Assembly (NCBI GenBank): GCA_947568835.1
Contig: OX387606.1
Coordinates: forward strand, 16,864,001 to 16,928,000
DNA: 64,000 nucleotides
Direction: 5' to 3'
Source of the DNA: Protonemura montana
Lineage: Eukaryota > Arthropoda > Insecta > Plecoptera > Nemouridae
This document shows, piece after piece, positions 58,286 through 64,000 of this stretch (positions within the stretch are counted from its first letter, which is position 1; the number at the start of each line of letters is the position of its first letter). The notes beneath the pieces are model-generated. The model saw only the letters and a list, made by a program, of their open reading frames with translations. It had not been told where the DNA came from and ran no database searches. Made by a program: the position numbers and the translations under genes.

Positions 58286-61200
58286 ACATAGATCTGTTGC
58301 GTAACTTGCATATAGTTTCTGTCGTTAGCTTGCTTCGGGCTTAGCCGCATGCTCTAACCATGTTCTTGATTAAATAAGAGCATTCCACAACTCGTTACAC
58401 ATCTGCTGGCTGCTCATTCTAGTTCCTGCTTTCCTTAAAATGTTTCGGCAGCTTCGCTAAGCAAACGAGGTAAAACGGGAGCAAGCCTCGAGGGGCGCAG
58501 CCAACCGCGCCGCGGCGAGCATCGCAATTAACGACGAGAGGTAAAAACCATTTGCGTAAAAAATTATGGTGCGCGTACGGACGGGATGCTGTCGGCGTAA
58601 TCTTGTTCCGTGAACGTAGCGCGGAAATCAAATGTTATAACGGGTGTATTTATGTGCGGAGGTAAGGGAGGTTCTTGGTAAAAATAAGCTTGCAGTGCAC
58701 TGAGCGTACAATAGTTATTATCCTATACAGTTTATGAATTTAGTGAAAATACAGGTATTCACGATAAAGGGCTATCGAAATTCCAGATGGGTGCCTATCA
58801 TTTGAAAAGTAAAATACTCCAACAAGAGAGGCTATATTTTCATAATTCAAAAGTCAACCGTTTTAAAAGTCAGAAATTTCCACAACGGCGAAAAACTAAA
58901 CAAAGTGCATCGAGAGGGCAGGAAAATCAATGATCCTAATGGGCCACAATTTGCTCACGAGAGTGGAAGCGTATGCGATAGGAACTTCACGTCAAGTGTA
59001 CGGACCTAATACCACCCACTCCATGGGTTTAACATATCGACAATGATGTCAACTGACAAATTATTGGGGAAATGTTTCGAAGAGCACTTGGCCCTTTAAG
59101 TCGCAGCATTACGACCTGCCTCTCGACTGTACGGTTTAGACGGAAAATTGCTCTCCAAGAACTAGAAATACACAAAAGAGGGTTTCGTGGCCTACAGCCA
59201 GATACTAAGAGAAACTTCATGAAGCATCATCCCACAGCCAAAGTATCTGAAATCAATTTTCTTTGTGACATCTTGCGACAATTTTTCCTTTGAATTGCCA
59301 TTGTACGTGAGACGTGAGATGTTGAAGGCAAATTCAACGGTTCTAGCAAAGTTCGTTGGCATGTGATATCTTAAACAATAATTAACTAGACTCAAAAACG
59401 TGCTTCAAAATAACAAAAACCTTAGAAAGCTCCAGTGACCTAAAAAACCAAAAGAAACACCTAAAAAAAAACATAAATTAAATTAAAAAAAATAACCTGC
59501 TAAAGTAACGAATGCACATTAGAGACTTGTCTGAGACTTTACGTCTGCGCCAGGCAAACAATTTCCTCAAATATTTTGACATTTTTTTAAATCACTGACT
59601 GCTCTATGGAACAGGATGTTGAACCGTAGAAATTCCGACAATATCGTGTGGTATCATCCTTCCCTTTAGCCATCTATTGCTATGCCGTCCCCAGTACATA
59701 GGTTCCTACTGCTATAGTCCGCTTCATGCTTATAATCATTTCTTTACCTCATTATTTTTAATTATCACTCGAATAACGCTGACATGGCGCAAATTCGTTG
59801 GGTTCTCGTTAGCATTGCTATCACCAACAATGATATTATCTGAATAGAGAGACACAGACACACCGAACACACGTGTACTTTACTTGTAGACTTCCATTCG
59901 GGACAGCTCTTGTCTGCAGGTAGAAAGGGAATAGTTTCGTTGCTTCGGCTGACTATGAAAGACTCACAATAGCGATACGGTGCATTCCATTAAAAGAAGA
60001 AAAAAAATTGGAACCTAGAGTGAGAAAATAATCACCGGACGTTCTGGGGTGACATGTGGGTCAACTATCATTTAAAAAACACTACAAATCATCTCCGATG
60101 TCCGCCATTTTACTTTTGCTCTAAAGCGTTTGTCGTGCCACGATGTTTTGTTCTTCGAGCTGTAATAAGAAATTATCTACCGTTATAACGATCTTAAGAA
60201 GTAATTAACATATATATAATAAATATTTTGAAATCCCACCACTAGCTAAAAAATTGTATTCATGAGTTGGTAGCAATGTTATGGGTCAGTTCTTGGGCTG
60301 GTATCATCTCTCGCAGGCTAGACTGTAGGTATGTTGTGAATTCCACATAATTTCGGTTTCAACGTGCCATTGTGCCAAAATTTCGCGCGGCTCCTAATGC
60401 GTTACGGGAACGGCACGCAATTTTAAGACGGGGAAAAAACCTACACGGCAAGAACTCGATCGTACACTAGCCACGATGCAAAGAGACTGTGCTGTTCGTT
60501 CGAATAGCACTTCTCAACGCAATTTCATCGACGTGTGCTAGGCTTTGAGCAGGCTCACACGATTCTATAAATGGCGATATTTTATCCCAACAATAGACCA
60601 AAACGATGTCCGATGCAGAAATTCACACGCGTCCATGTTTTCCACCTCTCCCTCTCTCCACAACTCTGAACTGCTTCGGGGCAAAGGTCAAATTACCTTG
60701 GCGATACGACCTAAATGATCTCAATGAAAATAAAGTACACCAGAGAACAATTGTGTTACAGTAATTGCATTTTACGTTTCAACTAGAACAATATCTATGT
60801 GCGCTCGCCAGAGCTCTAACTGGCGGTGCAAGTCGGAGGTAGAATTTTGTGTAAAATCAACTTCATATTGCCTAGAATGTCCACAATACTGTTAAATCTA
60901 ATCATATCTTGTAATCTGGTAGCCCATCGAGCTTGTTCCCTGTCCACGACGGCCTGTTTCAAAGCTTACATCTCGTATGGGAAGCATGCCTACTTCACTT
61001 GACACGTTGCAGAATACAAAATAAGCTGCGTCCATCAAATTAGATTGTTACATTGAAATTCACAAAAGCACGGCTTTGGAAATTACCACCGTCGCCAGGG
61101 TTATATCTACGTAAGTAATGTTGAACTTTGAATATTAATTTACGTTGCGTTGTTACCTGCTGTACCGAAGTGAGAAAAAGTAAGACATGCGACATCCTTC

Positions 61201-64000
61201 GACATGTTTTAAAGGGAAGTTCAGCGTGAGGTGGAGGTGCTAGGTCCATGAGAGGAAGTCCGATGTAAACGTGCGTTCAATGGAGCTTTCATCACGCTTA
61301 CGTTGATGAACAAAGCTGGCTGAAGTCAGTTACAAATAATATGCAGAATGATGAATAATGCAGCAAAATCCTCTTCAATTGTACCGCTTTGACAGACAAA
61401 CATTTTCAATTTCAGTCAGTACATTAATGGCGTAGCTGCTGTATGCAATAGTAAGATACCGTGGTAAACAAACCAAAATAAACAATCTAGTATTGGTACA
61501 AAACGCAGGTGTATTTACCTACCGAGGTTCCTAATAACAAATAATGCACAAAATGGAAGCAATTGAAGTGGCGTGATCAGCGAAACTCAGGTAAATACGA
61601 ATGCTCGAAAAGTTAATATTACTAGTGACATAGCAATTTCATCTCCGTCTACAAGGGACAAAAAAAGGCATTCATACCGCGATATATTGCTTTCTCCAGA
61701 AACGTGTTAAAGACGTCTAAAAACACCACTAATCTCCAGCCACGTTCAAAAGAAGTCATCAAAAGAATTGAAATGGGGAAAATGGCTTTGACAAATTGTA
61801 AGTGAGGATTGGACGCGCTGATTAAAAAGAAAAACACGCGTCCATCTTGTGGCTTCATTGAAATTCTTATCGTCGGTTTCGAAGCTATCATGGCGTCGGC
61901 AGCGTCGGCGTAGCGGCGTCCGACGCGTCGTTTACGTGGCAATCTAGACTAATGGTGGGTGTCGAGGCCGAGTATTGAAGAGACTGTTTCGCTGAGAACA
62001 ATTGCAAGTCGTTTCGCAATCTTCCTACAAAAACGCGATATAGGGATACAAAAGTGACGGGATGGTAATCATGTATATACATATACATGTAACGTATATA
62101 CTCATTTCATCTTCAATCACAATTCCAAGGAATTCTCGATTCGATTGAGATAGAGGAGAGCGAGGTCACAGTCTATTGTGACGTTAAGTGGGTGACAATT
62201 TTGCTGCTTCTGAAAATACTTACCTAAAGTGAGAATTTGTGAGGAGCACATTGATTTTTAGCTTGAAGCTGGAGCCGATGTTAGGGTATTGACATGTACT
62301 CCTTTAATTGCCTATAACTATAACCTCATAACAAATTGTGTAAGATTTTTAAGACCAAATGCTGTTATTTATTATTATCGTTTTAGTGGAAGATTTACTA
62401 AAATTCTGTAGGCGGCGTCAGGACTTAATTCCTTGTACCACATTTTTAGGGCAATGCTAATTAGGTAGTCACCCATCCCCTGAATTGCTACCAATCGCGG
62501 AAAACTTTTAAGAAATACCAAATAAAGATTTACTCATATTGATTCACGAATCATATGAAATAATCCATTACAACTGGTCAGAAAACCGACCAGCATCGAA
62601 TAAACCAATCAATCAGAGTGTTTGTGTGCACTCTGCACTCCGGCTTGTTTTTTTTGTCTGGACAGTTTGATCAACGATTGAAATCAGTCGAACATTGATT
62701 GATCAAAGCGTGACAGCGGCAAAGTTGTCGGCTTGCGAACAGTATTTACCTAACATACAATTGCGTGTAAGCAGTCAGAGCTCACAGACAACCCTCGGTT
62801 GAACCATGTCGTGTACGATGCCACCTCCATAGGTACACGGCGCCGAATAATGTAATACCAGCTGACATCTGTCAGGCGTCCCCTTTGTTGATCAAGATTA
62901 ATAGTTAATTGATCGGCGGTTGAACAACCGTGTATATGCGATACCTAGGCTCAGAGGATATCCCAATTAGAATATTTTATAAGCAGCAGAGGTCAAAATA
63001 GGAGCTCATCTCTTTCAAATACTCTGACCAATTAAAATGCTAATTTCCACGAGATACCAACAGAATGCAGCCCATATTGCTTCTCAATTTCTATATCACG
63101 AAAACTGAACTGGAATAGGCTCTAACCAAATACATTATCCGGGTCACAGCGTAAGAACGTAAAGCTGTACCTTCGTTCTACTTCTAACAACTTCACACGA
63201 CAACGGTCACTTTCCCGTAAGCGCCGACATCATGCCAACACACGTGTTAGTTTCGCTTCCAAATGAACAAGCCACCTCTCTACAAGCTGTTAGCACCTTC
63301 GTACCTAGCGCGGTTACAAAAAAAACACACACACACAAACCCAACAAAAATCTAATGGAAACCACCAAAAAAAAGAACACACACAGACACGCGTTGGCTT
63401 TCTGGCACTGACTGAGGATCGAACAAGGGAACCGGGTGTGAGAAGTTGCCAACGAATCCCGAGGGAGGAACCGATGGCAATGGGAATGAGAATGGGATGA
63501 GTTAGAGGCAGGCAGGTCATCCCGTGCGGCGCCGTGTGCCAGATGGATGGAATGGGACTAGTGGTCGGGACTCGGGAGTATCTGTCCGGTACCGTGGGAG
63601 GTTGCTAGTGTGAGACCGCAAGATGAATGGCGGGCGAGGAAGGTGATGAAGCAGCCGCTAAGAGCTATTGGCTTGCACGAAGTTCTCGCCCGGCGTTCGT
63701 TGTTATTGGAACATTTTTCTTTTTCATCAAGTTGTATTACTGTGTGTGATTGATATCCTGTTGCAATTCGCTATGCAGTATTGCAGCAACAGCAGTAAAG
63801 TATTGCTTTAGTATTGCTATTGCAGCGCAGCGATGTGGACGATTGCTGAAGATAGAACGGTCAGTATAGAAGCTGTAAGAAAAATTGGATTGAAAAATAG
63901 CCCAGAGGTATGGTACTCGAAAAGAAAATTCAAGAGTAAAGGCAGAAGAAAATGCGTTTGTAAAATTACGTAAGCTGTATAAAGTATAAATTTGAAACTG

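Larger units (their letters stand above)
40374..64000. other. NBEA/rg: Upstream neurobeachin intron(s), no exon recognised
   Basis: The acceptor AG of exon a lies at 40374-40375, so at least the adjacent part is intron. I looked on the minus strand for the preceding conserved exon (the MKF.VLIGLI..GEV.NRD segment) and did not find it, so it probably lies beyond 64000. Contents: a 10-bp and a 15-bp minisatellite near 43400-43610, three or four single copies of the 39-bp hairpin motif (44617-50788), GTC and GT microsatellites, a 30-bp C-run, a tRNA-like A-box at 49317, and several GC-elevated blocks (about 44860-45180, 47455-47650, 48880-49080, 51920-52090, 52660-52800, 53340-53740, 54340-54570). 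One of these could be an unrecognised first exon or enhancer. The remainder shows nothing I can name. Confidence 0.7.

Noticed and set aside
59072..59293. 73-codon plus-strand frame that at first suggested a transposase fragment
   Set aside because: No DDE or helix-turn-helix pattern could be made out, and the similarity did not hold on inspection.
61649..61942. 97-codon minus-strand frame starting MPRKRRVGRR
   Set aside because: A basic, low-complexity start followed by unrelated hydrophobic sequence. No family match.
63405..63440. Possible Pol III B-box (minus strand TTGTTCGATCCTC)
   Set aside because: The expected T-stem pairing is missing and no A-box lies at tRNA distance.
40374..64000. 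Search for the preceding neurobeachin exon (GLI..GEV.NRD segment) on the minus strand
   Set aside because: No matching string with an in-phase donor was found, so no exon is claimed upstream of 40373.
1..64000. CRISPR arrays, bacterial operons, ribosome binding sites, rRNA genes
   Set aside because: The window is intron-containing eukaryotic DNA. The tandem repeats seen have no spacer pattern of CRISPR type and no prokaryotic gene is present.

Overview
The window is eukaryotic, almost certainly arthropod and most likely insect, genomic DNA. It is AT-rich, gene-poor and full of simple repeats. The only gene I can establish lies on the minus strand: a neurobeachin orthologue (vertebrate NBEA/LRBA, Drosophila rugose). 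I rebuilt eight consecutive coding exons by hand at 40269-40373, 4397-4523, 2537-2637, 2239-2334, 1970-2091, 1753-1879, 1540-1659 and 900-1046. Every junction is AG/GT, all phases agree, and they join into 945 nt (315 codons) without a stop. The peptide runs from the N-terminal helical-repeat region through the ConA-like lectin (laminin-G-like) domain. The start-codon exon and everything 3' of the lectin domain, including the PH, BEACH and WD40 parts, are outside the window. The insect assignment rests on remembered similarity to rugose-type proteins, and the order of insect cannot be told.

Layout. 1-899: intron following the last exon seen. 900-4523: a compact cluster of seven exons with introns of 90 to about 1760 bp. 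4524-40268: one intron of 35,745 bp. 40269-40373: a lone 105-bp exon. 40374-64000: at least 23.6 kb with no recognisable exon, taken as the intron (or introns) upstream of that exon. About 98% of the window is therefore intron or undetermined DNA.

The introns hold several kinds of repeat. (1) A 478-bp element at 6682-7159 has about 45-bp terminal inverted repeats, a TTA target duplication and a truncated MADF/Myb-SANT-like coding fragment. It looks like an internally deleted PIF/Harbinger transposon, with a 7-copy, 20-bp minisatellite just beyond it. (2) An unrecognised 39-bp hairpin motif forms the core of a 55-bp tandem array at 14273-14465, read on the minus strand. It recurs as single plus-strand copies at 45690, 50574 and 50750, with a weak one at 44617. 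Its short stem is kept by paired substitutions. I consider this the most novel signal in the window. (3) Four long C homopolymers, 17 to 30 bp, all lie on the plus strand, so they are G-runs in the transcript. (4) There are AT, CA, GT, CAG, CCG and GTC microsatellites, small minisatellites, and tRNA-like A/B-box fragments that may be SINE heads.

No rRNA gene, CRISPR array, bacterial operon or viral gene was recognised. Most open frames in the window are chance ORFs in intronic DNA.
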